From: Asterias rubens
Lineage: Eukaryota; Echinodermata; Asteroidea; Forcipulatida; Asteriidae
DNA: 64,000 nt
Reading direction: 5' to 3'
NCBI RefSeq assembly: GCF_902459465.1
Contig: NC_047082.1
Coordinates: forward strand, 4,154,001-4,218,000
Within the stretch, counting starts at the first letter, position 1; every line of letters starts with the position of its first letter. Under the pieces are notes generated by a model. The model saw only the letters and a list, made by a program, of their open reading frames with translations. It made no database searches and had not been told where the DNA came from. Shown here piece by piece: positions 48,238-59,710 of this stretch. The position numbers and the translations under genes were made by a program.

Positions 48238-50213
48238 TTACATGGGTTCGCAGATGGGCATCCCGTCGCAGGCATTTTCATAATACGGTGTAAATAGCTG
48301 GGCTATGGTGACGATGGGGAACATGACGAAGGCCCCAATCATGGATCCAACCTGAGTGATACCGCCGTACCAGATCAAGAGGGAGCGGTTGTTGGGCTGA
48401 CTGCGAAGGATCCATGCAATGGTGGCCTTGGTGTATACCAGTAGGCCACTGACTAACACCCATGATAGGATCTGTAACAGTCAAGAAAACAAGATGGTGG
48501 TCAGAATGGATAACCAAACAAATTATACTGCATGGGAATCCATGTTTTCTGACGGGAAAACCATCCTTCCAATCAACAAACACAAACACCCCACTAAACA
48601 TTAACGGCCTTCCAACAAGCAAACAAACAAACAAACAAATAACAAACAAACAAACAAATAAACATACAAACAAACAAACAAACAAATAAACAAACAAGCA
48701 AATAAACAGTATGATGGCATGGGAAATGCTTCACTATAAAGAGAGCAAACGTTCATTTAAAATTGCCGAAAGTTGGCAACTGTTTTCTGATTCCAATAGA
48801 CACCAACAATTTCATCCCTTGCATAATGTGTCTACGCGACTATTTCATGGTCATCGGCTTATTCTTTTGTGCTTTTCTGCAATGTGACATGACTTATCCT
48901 GAAGTGTATTGTGCTGTGACTTATACCAATAGTATGTTTATATACATGGTAAGTTTTTTACTTACAATAAGTACGGCACCTCCAATTTCGTGTTGCAGCG
49001 GTGGGGTTGGGCTGAGTGCCGCCGTCAGAAAGCAGAAACTCCCCGCGAGCGTGCCTGCAGCTGCCGTCACCCCAACCAATACAAGATTCCTGCTTGGTAG
49101 CAGCATCACCAACGTGGCAGCAACGGGGTTGGCAATATTAGCCATTGTGGATGCCAGGAGATAGGTGTTGAATCCGTATGGAGCGCACGAGTAGGTCTGG
49201 ATGGATGGTAGAGCACCGTTACTGAGTGCAGTTACGAAGGCTAAGACACCAAACAGGTAGATGTAGTTGAACCGGGTTAGGGTGTGATTTGTGGTCTGGA
49301 CATCTTTGGATGAGTCTGTGGGTGGTGTCTCCGTTACGTCGGGACCGGAGATATCCTGGGATGAAGAAGTCTCGTCGCTTGTTCCATAGACCAGCACAGC
49401 ACGGCTCTCAGCACAACTCATTGTCACAGATGTTTTTGGCAAAGTACTTGATTTTGGTTTTCGAATCAGGTGCTCACGTTTTGCCAGGGGTAGATAGTTA
49501 AGCAAGGTGAACGCGATCAGGCATGTCATCATCATTGCAAAGAGGAAGCCAAAGAACTCCTGAGGTTGGAATCTAGCTGGGGAATCCACCTGCTTCCAGT
49601 TCGTGCATATCTGCTCCGTGGTGACATTGTCAATCACGGTGTAGTTGATATAGGTGTTGTTGGCGACACACTCGACATTCCCGACCCCCTGGATAAGCGC
49701 CACAATGCTGGGGAGCAGAGAGCTCAGACCTTCCCCGACGAAATACCAGGTGAGGTACGAGTTCTTGAGGATCGACATGAAAGGTGTGAAGGCAACAGAC
49801 GAGGTGCAGTCCACGATGGATAAGAAGAACGCCAAGCACAGCAACGCCGTGCTATGAAGACTGCCATCTAGGTCCCATACCGTATAGGCATCCCAGAAAA
49901 ATACAAGCAACAAGGTTGAGACGCAACCTATGGACACGATTATGAAGACTGTTGGTATTTCCACATGCTTCCCTTTAGGTGAAAAGTAGTTGACCAGAGA
50001 GAAAATCAAGGGTCCAACATTAGCGATTTGGATGATCACGGTCAGGTAGGTGGCCAAGTTGTAACCTTCTGGGATGTTCAGGGACACCAAGAGTGGGAGT
50101 TGCACCCATAACCCATTGATGGCGACCCAGGAGCCCGTTCCGAAGAGCAGGACGAGAATTATGACCGGGATTCGCACCGCAGGGGGACTCTTCTCTTCGG
50201 CGTCGTCAGCCAT
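48238..50213 (-). CDS. Riboflavin transporter, SLC52A family
   Basis: Two exons, 50213-48966 and 48471-48238, joined in phase 0, give 493 aa (vertebrate SLC52A2/3 are about 445-470). SLC52 proteins take up vitamin B2 through the plasma membrane and have about 11 helices. Seen: a short acidic start (MADDAEEKSPP); TM1 with the family signature GTGSWVAINGLWVQLPLLV; IPEGYNLATYL; TM3-6 including SSVAFTPFMS and YFVGEGLSSLLPS; an extracellular loop with NNT, NYT and NVT glycosylation sites; a long polar loop (KREHLIRKPKSS to TTNHTLTRF); then TM7-11 with NGALPSIQTYSCAPYG, SGLLVYTKATIAWIL and GGITQVGSMIGAF. The C terminus is CDGMPICEPM. The ATG at 50213 gives the family-like N terminus; the ATG 18 codons upstream is less likely. 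Which vertebrate paralogue it matches is not assigned. Confidence 0.92.
48617..48705. repeat. (CAAA)n microsatellite in the SLC52A intron
   Basis: Runs of CAAACAAA with CAAATAAA variants. The 139-codon minus ORF through it (VCLFVCLF) is a shadow. Confidence 0.9.
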
Positions 50214-50474
50214 TATACAAAGGAGTTGGTGGTAAAAAATACCAAGTAAGTGTCGTTCAGTCAGCAAGCTGTATAAATGAAAGATTTATTGTGTTATTTT
50301 TTTTCTCATGACTGCATTCCGTGACTCCAGCCAACAAATATCTCGAGAGCAGTATTAATCGCATGAGATCCGTTACCGCAACCAACATTTAGCGACTTGT
50401 TCCTAAGTCTATAACAAACAGCCCAGTAACTGTTACTTACAGGGCCTTGGCTTGGCTGACGGAAAACAAGCTGT

Positions 50475-50851
50475 TTAAAAGACACTGGACACCATTGGTT
50501 ATTATCAAAGACTAGCTTTCACAGTAGGTGTATCTCAACATATGCATAAAATAATTAACCTGTGAAAATTTGAGCTCAATCGGTTGTCGAAGTTGCGAGG
50601 TTAGTATGAAAGAAAATAATACCCTTGTCACGAATCTGTGTGCTTTCAGATGCTTGATTTCGAGACCTCAAAATTTAATTCTGAGGTCTCGAAATCAAAT
50701 TCGTGGCAAATTTCCTCTTTCTCGAAAACACGTCACTTCAGAGGAGCCGTTTCTCACAATGTTTTACATCAACCTCTCCCAATTACTCATAACCAAGTAA
50801 GGTTTTATGCTAATAATTGTTTTGAGTAATTACCAATAGTGTCCACTGCCT
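50475..50851. repeat. Family 1 MITE upstream of SLC52A
   Basis: TTAAAAGACACTGGACACC to CAATAGTGTCCACTGCCT, 262 bp before the SLC52A start codon. Confidence 0.8.
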
Positions 50852-53250
50852 GATTATAAGTAATTGTGACTTAGTAATAAAGTCATAATAATTATTCACC
50901 TAGTTACATGTCTCATATATGATTTAGTACAAGGCAAACTGACACTCAGGACTTAGTATATGAGTAGGCCCCAAGGTCTATATCCAATTCATAATTTTGA
51001 CTTAATACACTGCTAAATCATTTGAAACACAAGTCATAAAAGTAGGCCTACTTTACTCAGTTATTCATAATTTTGAGATATCGGAGTTGTGTGCTACTGT
51101 TTTCTGTTATTCTTCTGATGGTCCCTTTACAGTGCCGTAGAGAACAGTACACTGAACATGGAGAGTCGAGACCTATATAAAAGCACGTCCATGAGTCAAA
51201 AGTTGTGGCCTGTGACCTGATTACCAACCTTACAAATTGAGAACTACTGGTACCTTTAAAATGAGCCACTTCAGGAGTAAAACGTTGTAACATACAGTGA
51301 TCCAGCTGATGTTGATGCCACGGTTGGAGTCATTTATAGCTCAGTCGAAGCATTGCTCTGAAGACAGCAACTGATTTCAGATTCTGGATTTCTACCAGTT
51401 CTACGCGGACGGAAGTCTTATTACAATAATACGTAACACATAACAAAGCGAACGTCAATCATTGATTCCTCAGCGTTATGTAAGATGCACTGACAGAAGT
51501 TACATAAAATTTGTCTTATGACTTGCCCAATAGCTGGATAACCATAAAGGTATGTTATGTACAGTACAGTCATAATGACAGTTGATGTTATAAGCCACGT
51601 TTACTTTTCCGTCCATATCTGATTACAATGCACCTTATCCGCACCATCAGTATAGAATGTTGATATTATTATAAAACAAACAATATCTACACCTGACGTT
51701 TTCAGTTCTATCCTAGATAGTTATGGTGATAACTCATTAGGAGTCTACAACTGTATAATATTGCAGTTGCTACAAATAATGTTGCTAAAAAATGAATTAT
51801 TACTTTTTGTTACCTGCGGCTGCGTATCGGGAAATCAAGTTTAGTTCAGACGTTGCTGATGGCTGTGAAACACCAGACCATTGAATGGATGGTTCAGTGG
51901 GGGTGTAGTGGGGAATCAGTGTGCATTTTTCCTGTATTTTGTCATTCACGTCAAATTATTGACCTTTGCTTCAAGCAATGTCTACTAAAGGACAATGATT
52001 GTGCTGGTTAAGTGTCAGGACTTCAGCATGAAAGAGGGCATTTCGTGGAATTTGTGTGAGAAGCACTGAACCCCTATTGTTAAAAACCACTGAATTAATT
52101 AAGGTGTAGACCCCGGGTCAAAAAGGTAGCACATAAGGCGTGTAGTCCGCACGGTTAAGTTTTATGTGATTTGAACAGGTGCATGGTGCCACTTTGTGAA
52201 GTAAAGATTTGACAAAACGAAATAATGTTGGGTTCTTTATCGAGCTATGTAGGTTGCCCCTCAAATATATAATGCATGTTTGTCCGATATGCCTATAAAA
52301 AGGCATAAGTATTAATGTATATATAAACAATGAGTTTTAACTTTTATGTTCATTTTGTACATCAATCACATTATATGTGACCCGCTCTGTGAAAATGAGT
52401 CATATGTAGGCAATTTCAAGAATTGAGTTATCAGGCTGGAAAGAACACATCAGCAGCAGTAATTTGGTATGTGTCTAAGCTTTGGGGTGTATCGCGTTGC
52501 TGAGTTACTCCCGCTTGAAAAAAGGCACTACACTATTTTTTGTGAAAAACGAATTACAAGTAAAATGATATTTTAAACTACCATTGTGTGCAAAAGGATA
52601 CAAATTAGACATAAGTATGATCACAAAATTGTTGTATTCATAGCTATATTGCCTAAAAGTAAGTGTTCTAAAGGTTAACCATGCAACTAAAGATCTCAAA
52701 AAGGGGGAAAAAAAGAAAAAAAACCTGTCCATAACTTAACATTGCATTGGGTGACATGCGACTCATTTTCACAGAGTGGGTCACATATTCTCTTTGTAAC
52801 TTATTGATGGATGAATTCAACAAACAACAAAAATAAAAAATACTAACGTTTTTAAAATTCAGTGGTGGAAACTTTCACATAAACTAAATGCAGGTAATGA
52901 CTTGGTGAGCATAACTTATGCCCTAATAAATGGATACAAAAATTACTAAAATTTTGATCAACACAACCGCAAATTTCTTTTACAGCAGACAGGATAATGG
53001 GCTGGAAGATCTTTATTTTTTATTGAACGTAAAATACGGGTAATTTTATGACTAGCAACAAACAAAACCTAAACAACAACGGTCCTTTTTAGTTACTGCT
53101 GGAATCCTAATGGTAACAACAAATAAAACAACGCCCTCTATAGCGCACAAATCGTGTACTGCATGAATACTTCGTATCGTACCCAACTGTTCTGCCCCAA
53201 CAACATACCACTCGACCCCAAGCTACATAAGAACGTTATCAAATGCAAAG
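50852..53250. other. Intergenic region between SLC52A and COX5B
   Basis: Shared 5' region of two divergent genes. Apart from the foldback at 52374 nothing was recognised. Confidence 0.45.
52374..52790. repeat. Foldback MITE, TATGTGACCCGCTCTGTGA family
   Basis: TATGTGACCCGCTCTGTGA at the left is mirrored by TCACAGAGTGGGTCACATA at the right, about 29 bp per arm. The interior is not palindromic. Confidence 0.8.
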
Positions 53251-53258
53251 TGACGTCA
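53251..53258. promoter_or_regulatory. CRE-like palindrome upstream of COX5B
   Basis: TGACGTCA 132 bp before the ATG and outside known repeats. It is a plausible CREB/ATF site in a nuclear gene for a mitochondrial protein. Confidence 0.4.
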
Positions 53259-53389
53259 TACGTATGGGGACGTGTACATCCAGGTAATTTCCATTCGCCG
53301 GTCGTTGAGCATTACGTACTGTATAAAAAGTTGACCTTCACAAATCGTACGTGCACGGATCACACACGAGATCACATAAACCGGCAAAA

Positions 53390-56045
53390 ATGGCTTCTCT
53401 AAGAATAGGAAAATCGGCAATTACGGTTGTAAGAAGAAGTTTGTTCCGGCCAAATGTGAGAACGATGGCGGCAGGAGGTGGTAGGTGTTCAGTTTATTTC
53501 AAAAGTCTTGGCTTTATACTTCTCCAGTGTTATTTAGCTGCCTAAAAATGATTTCCATTCATTCATAAATTTGTATTGCACGACTTGACATGTATGTTTG
53601 ACTTTGACTTGAGCTCGAGGGATGCAGATTGCAACTTAACTAAATTCGGGAAAATTCATGAAACAGTTTTGTTTAAATGTTCGTATCCGGCCGCCGCTTT
53701 TTAAGGGATTTATTTGATTTTTTGGTGTGGATATTATATGGACTTTATTAATATAATTCAAAAACAAATATCTTCTATCTTGCTTGAACTTGACAAAGTT
53801 GAATTTGATTGAGACTGACGTCATGACTGTATGAGACGAGAAAATTGAATTGGCAAGGAGGGGGTGTGACTGGGAATGGGATCATGTTAATGGATGGGGA
53901 TCGGATAGCTAAAACTGAAAAGTTAAAACTTAAATGCTAAGCCAACATTTTCACCTTTTTGATCGACTGAGCCCTGAGGCTTTTCTTATTTTTAATTAAG
54001 GGAATTAATTAAGGCCAATTTGTCAGCGCCCGCATTTGATTTTGGCCCTGTACCAATCATTTCATGATAGTGTTTACAAAAATTTCATTATTTTGCACTG
54101 AACCGGTGAAAATCCAGCAAAAATTACTCTCAAGCGAAATTTTCAGACATTTATCTTGACGATTTAGTCCTTTTGGTTTGGTACTTAGCCCATCATGTAC
54201 CGTACCCTAACTTATCAGAATCAAATGTAAAGAATAATTGGTTACGGTCCCTGAGGATGATGTACATGGATTGTATTTGTGTAGGTAGGAGCAATGTACT
54301 CCTAAAAACTACAACTCAACTTCGGTAACTTAAGCGTCCCCTGTGATCATTTCTAGTTTCTAGAAGTAGGAGCAATGTATTAATTCTCAGCGAAGTTTTT
54401 TAGACATGGTACAGCTTTAATGGCGACTAAGACTACTACACTCAGCCCAACATTAACGTGGACTTGCAATTGCACCATCCATACTGTCCGACGTCTGTTG
54501 GTGTTTGAGACGTGGCTTTAAAATAAAACTAATAATTTTTGTTCCCCCAAACACATGCCAAAGAACTAATATTCTTTTTTTATTAAATTGATAATGCAGT
54601 TTTTGTTTTACTTCGCTTTTTACGTCACATATTTTTATCTCATCTTTTCTATTCCAGGAATTCCCGACCACAAAGATCATGTAACTGGTCTCGAGAAGAA
54701 AGAATATGAATTAATGAAAGCTGGTAACCCTGTAAGTACATTGTAGTCAAGCCCAAAGTTATCTTGTCCGTTTTGTGCTTCAATCAAGCCTTGAAATAAT
54801 TAAACAGTTTTGTTTCATTTTTAAACATACATGTTACATGTAACTTGATTGTTACAGCGAGTCCAGGCCCGATACTTCACGGAGGCAACGGAGGCGATTG
54901 CCTCCGTTGCCCCTTGCCATTGCCTTGGTGCCCTTGAAATGCTCCAGTATAAACTTACAATTTCCTCATAGGGTGCCCTTTGCCAAAGCGAAAATGCCTT
55001 GGTGCCCTTGCCTTTTCAAAAACGAAGCATACAGGCCTGAGCGACCATTAACTATTACTTCTTATCTCTCACAGGATCCATTTGAGTTGCAAGTTAAAAG
55101 AGTGCCAGCTGGAACTGCCGACAAGCCTGTAGCTGTTAAGTCCGTCTTTGAAAAGCGAATCGTAGGATGTATTTGTAAGTCAACTTTTTTGAAATTACAA
55201 GTGTGTGTAGGGGGGGGGGGGGTTGGGTAGGGGAGTTTGAGTTTAGGGGAGACATGGTGAAAACATGTCTATTCTTTATTTATGTTTCATTAAGAAGACT
55301 TCAACATCTTGGACGATTTTTGGAACCAAGGATACATCATACTAGTGAACCGTAGCTCATTGCTGTTCCACTTTATAATTCCCCTGGACTCGTCTCATGG
55401 ACAACCTGTCTATTGTACACTAGACTCGAGTTCTGGTTGCTAAGCCATTAGGTTGTGGGTTATAATTGGGTGTGTTCAATGAGCGACCCTGGTCTGCCCC
55501 CGGTACGTTCAAATAGCTTTTACGTCATTTCCAGGGCTCACCCGGGTCAGCCCCCAGTGCTCCGCTTGTGGAGTGGGTCACTTGGACCGTGCCCGACGTG
55601 CATGATCTCAGCATGAGAGGGCGAGTGTGATCGTTTGTATAGCTCTTGTCAGGAACTCACCCGAGTGAGCACTGCGGGGGCGACCCAGGGAAGCTAACTG
55701 AACGCACCCACTGTTTACTGAAGGCCTGAGACTCCATGGAGGCAACAGAGGCGACTGCCCCCATGCCCCCTTGTCATTGCCTTGGTGCCCCTGAAATGCT
55801 ACAGTCCCATGGCATCCCCTTTACCGAAAAAAATGCCTTGGTGCACTTGCCCTTTCAAAAAAGAAGCTTAAAGGTACGTTTCTGTGACTCTGTATTAATA
55901 AAACTGCTTGGTTTCCCAACCATGTACACTGTATGCAGGTGAAGAAGAACAAACCTTCATCAACTGGATGTGGTTACACGCCGGAGACGCTCAGAGGTGC
56001 GATTGTGGCCACTGGTTTCAACTACAAAAGACAGAGGGTATTTAG
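53390..56045 (+). CDS. COX5B: Cytochrome c oxidase subunit 5B
   Basis: Four exons, 53390-53480, 54658-54731, 55075-55174 and 55939-56045, join cleanly to 123 aa (human 129). It is a nuclear-coded, zinc-binding subunit of complex IV on the matrix side of the inner membrane. Seen: an Arg-rich mitochondrial presequence (RIGKSAITVVRRSLFRPNVR) ending near TMAAGGG; the family blocks DHVTGLEKKEYELMKAGNP and DPFELQVKRVPAGT; KRIVGCICEEE with the first two zinc cysteines; WMWLHAGDAQRC and CGHWFQL with the second pair. The second pair is C-D-C, one residue shorter than the CxxC of vertebrates. Two GGTGCCC repeats sit in introns 2 and 3. A distant AATAAA at 57807 may be the poly(A) signal. Confidence 0.93.
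54863..55040. repeat. GGTGCCC repeat in COX5B intron 2
   Basis: CAGGCCCGATACTTCACGG to AAGCATACAGGCCTGA. It ends 34 bp before exon 3 and so lies next to the branch-point zone. Confidence 0.75.
55210..55222. repeat. Homopolymer of 13 G
   Basis: G run in COX5B intron 3, where sequence length is likely to be unreliable. Confidence 0.9.
55722..55873. repeat. GGTGCCC repeat in COX5B intron 3
   Basis: AGGCCTGAGACTCCATGGAGG, then CATTGCCTTGGTGCCCC and TGCCTTGGTGCACTTGCCC. Confidence 0.7.
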
Positions 56046-58999
56046 AAGTAGCTACAATTAATTATCACACTCCTGTTCTGGGTAGTTTATTTCAAGTGTA
56101 AAAATCAAATGAAGGAATACTGTGTGCATGAATATTGGATGAGGGTTGTATCTGATACAATGGGAGAGGTTTAAGATGCTAGATGCTGGCAGGACTTGCC
56201 AAGTATATTATATTGCTGTTGGAATGGTATGCATTCCCAGCATTAGAGGCCTATTCAGAATAATCAATGCTTTAAAATGATGATCGTTTTTTTTTAAACT
56301 GGGGGTTGGCTAGACGAAAGAAATAACTGAAAATTGAAAGTTGGTTTTCATTCAAAACAATAGAAGAAACAACGACTTCAAAGAGAAACAATAACAGAGA
56401 GGCATCTTTCTCAGATCATCTGTCATGTATGTGCAGCTGCATGGCTTTGTGATTAGTCAATCTTGTTTCGATACTGGAATTCTGCATCCAATGGGGAGAT
56501 GGCACAGATTTGTTCATTTCTGTTTCAGCTACAAACTTGTCTGCTGGAAGCTTCGGAGCTGTGAGCATTGATCTGAAACATCTGCCTTATTTGAGGTCTT
56601 CGGTGTATCGGTCATATTAAATTAATAGTCTTTCACTATTTATAAATCAAAATTTGGGTTGGCATGCGAGTCGAAACAATTTTGAAACAAAGATTGGAAC
56701 TTATGAACATTGACTATTCTAAATGGCCACAACTAAGTTTGCCTAGTGTTTTAAAATATCCCAATAATGTCAAGAAGGACTGTGCTCTGTGCTATTACAC
56801 ATACTGGTCAGGTACTTGGAGCTGTTTGCAGTTGAGTTAACGACAACTTTGGGTGAAGGAAGTTAATTTACCCTGAATGAAACAAGGAATTCCGAAACTG
56901 AAATTGTTATGAACCGTTTGTTGTGATGTTTTGCTGCCAAATTTTTCTGGAAGAAACGTCCAGTATTCCCTGTCATGTCGTTTTGTTATTATCACATAAT
57001 TTTTCTGGTTTTCTTTGTGTGATTCTGATGTTACAGAGACCAAGTCCTTTATACCTCAGGGGTGATTACATTTTCTCTTTTTTTGAAGTGTGCCAAAACG
57101 GCGAGTTTTAAAAATTTGAGAATGCTTTGATTAAGTTCATACAGTCATATTTTTAGTGGTTACTACTCGGATTTTGTTGGCGAAGAATAACCCTGAAACA
57201 GTGGATTTGCAATGGGTAGTTAAATGCATTTACACATATGTACCTCAATGTTGCAACAGGTACCGATTAACGATGCTCGGTTTTGACTAGACGGAACCAG
57301 GAATGTAATTTGCAAAAATGGATTCTTTCAGCATAGCAGTAACATTGGTGACTTGTATCTGGTAAACTTAGTTTGATTGGACTTCTGGAAAGCAAGGAAT
57401 TGTGGTAGATTTTGAAAAGATTTCTCTTGTACAATTTCATTCATGATTTGAATACACAATATTTCTGGAACTAAAATAAGGAGTATTTCCTGTTTGTTGT
57501 CGGATGTGTTAGTTTATATTGAAGCAATCAGACTGAAAATAGTTCATCAGTTGGGAGACAATATGCATAAAATAATAAAATATACACTATTTACTTGTCA
57601 AACTAGCAGTCATTCGTACCTTGATCATCTTGATGATGATGTATTTGATGTGAATGTACATTACAGTCGTTCTACATCTACTGTACATGTATACTGTACA
57701 TGGGCTATGTGAATAATACAGGGATGAGATTGTTCAGACTTTTGGCTGAATTGAGACTTTTTATGTCGGCCTGGTGAAGAAAATCAGACAATATTTTTGT
57801 CCACAAAATAAAGGAAATCCTGCCCACTGGTATACTTCTCTAGTGCTTTGGATACTGTTCCACAAAACTCCTTGGAATCTATAACCCCAGGGGTTATCAA
57901 AAGGTAGAAATGGCATCGTTTCAACATACCTTTGAATTTGTATCCAAGTTTCAGACTTTTTCGTTAGTAATGACTCTCACCCCTGATAATAGTTGGGAAA
58001 CAAAAGCAATGTAAAGGGATTTTACAACTTATCTTAAAAAAGGTTTGGTCTGACAGCAAGTTTGACAGAACTCAAGAGCCGTCCATATAGACAGCAGATG
58101 ATACATGGTTTAATGTATAACATAATTATAGCTGATAAAAACGCCTTAATGCCAAGTCAGTCCATACTGTGTTAGGTTCTCACGAGTTGTTCACACTGTG
58201 TTAGGTTCTCACAAGCTGTTCACAATACTAAAAATTTGTTCCCAAGAAGGAAAGTTTGTACATGCTGTATCTGCACATGTTGTTAATCTACTTACTTTCA
58301 CTATAATAATCAAACTAGACATGTTTATACCAGGAATTCCATACTCAGAAGTTTTCCTTTAATCGATTATCTCAAAACTACAGTGGATGATTTTTAATGA
58401 AGTACAGTAGGAGGGTTTAAAATGCAAGTAACTTGGTATAAGTACGTGGTTCCGTAAACTGGGACACAATAGTATACATGTATATCCAACAGTTGGTGTA
58501 TTACTCAGAAACTTGAACTAATTTTATTGAGCAGCCAGATACATTTAGCCTGTGTATTAAAATCATTTTTAATAAATGTTCTAGTTATTATTTTCCATTG
58601 ATGCATGCCTTTCATCAGTATTAACTCTTATACATCTTTGTGTTTACGAAATGCAACATATTTCAATCTTCTGTAAAAAAAAAACACACACAAAAAAAAC
58701 AAGATCTTTCAGAAGTATATGGAATTTATGACAAGTACAATCAATATTGAGATTTGTAAAGGGTTAATTTTTACATTTGATTTTTACCACATATAGCAGT
58801 GTGAATGTGTGTTTATCATATCGTTTTCTTTTGTGAGTTTAAATATGTTGAGTGCTCTATTACAATAAAATATGAGTTAATTCCAATATGATTTTTGAGG
58901 AGTGTGTTTCTGTTCGTTGTAAACAAAAAGTAGTGTAGGTTCAGTAGTCCTTCACCATGCAAAAGCTGTTTGAGTCCTGGTCTGGACACTGGTGTCCTT
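56046..58999. other. Gene-free stretch after COX5B
   Basis: AT-rich, unusually poor in the repeats that fill the rest of the window. Part may be COX5B 3' UTR. AATAAA is at 57807 and again near 58865. No exon was recognised. Confidence 0.45.
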
Positions 59000-59352
59000 T
59001 TAAAGCAGTGGACACTATTGGTAATTACTCAAAATAATTATTAGCACAAAACCTTACTTGGTAACGAGTAATGGGGAGAGGTTGATAGTATAAAACATTG
59101 TGAGAAACAGCTCCCTCTGAAGTAACGTGGTTTTCGAGAAAGAAGTAATTTTCCACGAATTTGATTTCAAGACCTTCAGATTTAGAATTTGAGGTCCCGA
59201 AATCAAGCATCTGAAAGTGCACCACGTCGTGTGACAAGGGTGTATTTTCTTTCATTATTATCTCGCAACTTCGACGACCAATTGAGCTCAAATTTTCACA
59301 GGTTTGTTATTTTATGCATAATATATTGAGAGAGACAAGTGAGAAGACACTT
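59000..59352. repeat. Family 1 MITE, right end cut
   Basis: TTAAAGCAGTGGACACTA onwards, ending in GAGACAAGTGAGAAGAC where the next repeat begins. Confidence 0.8.
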
Positions 59353-59660
59353 TACCATGATCCTTAATCCTTAGGATGGGACATAAGGCTGATGGTCCCC
59401 TGTGTTGTGTAACACACGCAAAAAGACACAGTGCACTTCTCGAAAAGAGAAGGGGTTCCCCTTCGCCTGGTGTTCCTGGTTTGATTGGCTGCATATTGCA
59501 CATTGTAAACCATTACATGGTGCTATTTAAAATGAGTAGGTCTCCTAATTCAAACGTAGACCCACATGCCTTGCAGAAAAATACTGTATGTTAGAGCGTC
59601 TTGAGCATCACTGAGTGACGGATATGAGCGCTGTATAAGAAGCCCCTATTATTATTAATA
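59353..59660. repeat. Interspersed repeat with (TATT)-type tail
   Basis: AGAGAAGGGGTTCCCC and GGTGTTCCTGGTTTGATTGG match 40133-40360. The tail GAGCGCTGTATAAGAAG, CCCTATTATTATTA is typical of SINE/LINE 3' ends. A similar tail alone is at 60208-60283. Confidence 0.6.
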
Positions 59661-59710
59661 TCTTGTACCATTTTTGTTGCCATGACATCGCACCACCAGC
59701 ATTCTGTTCA

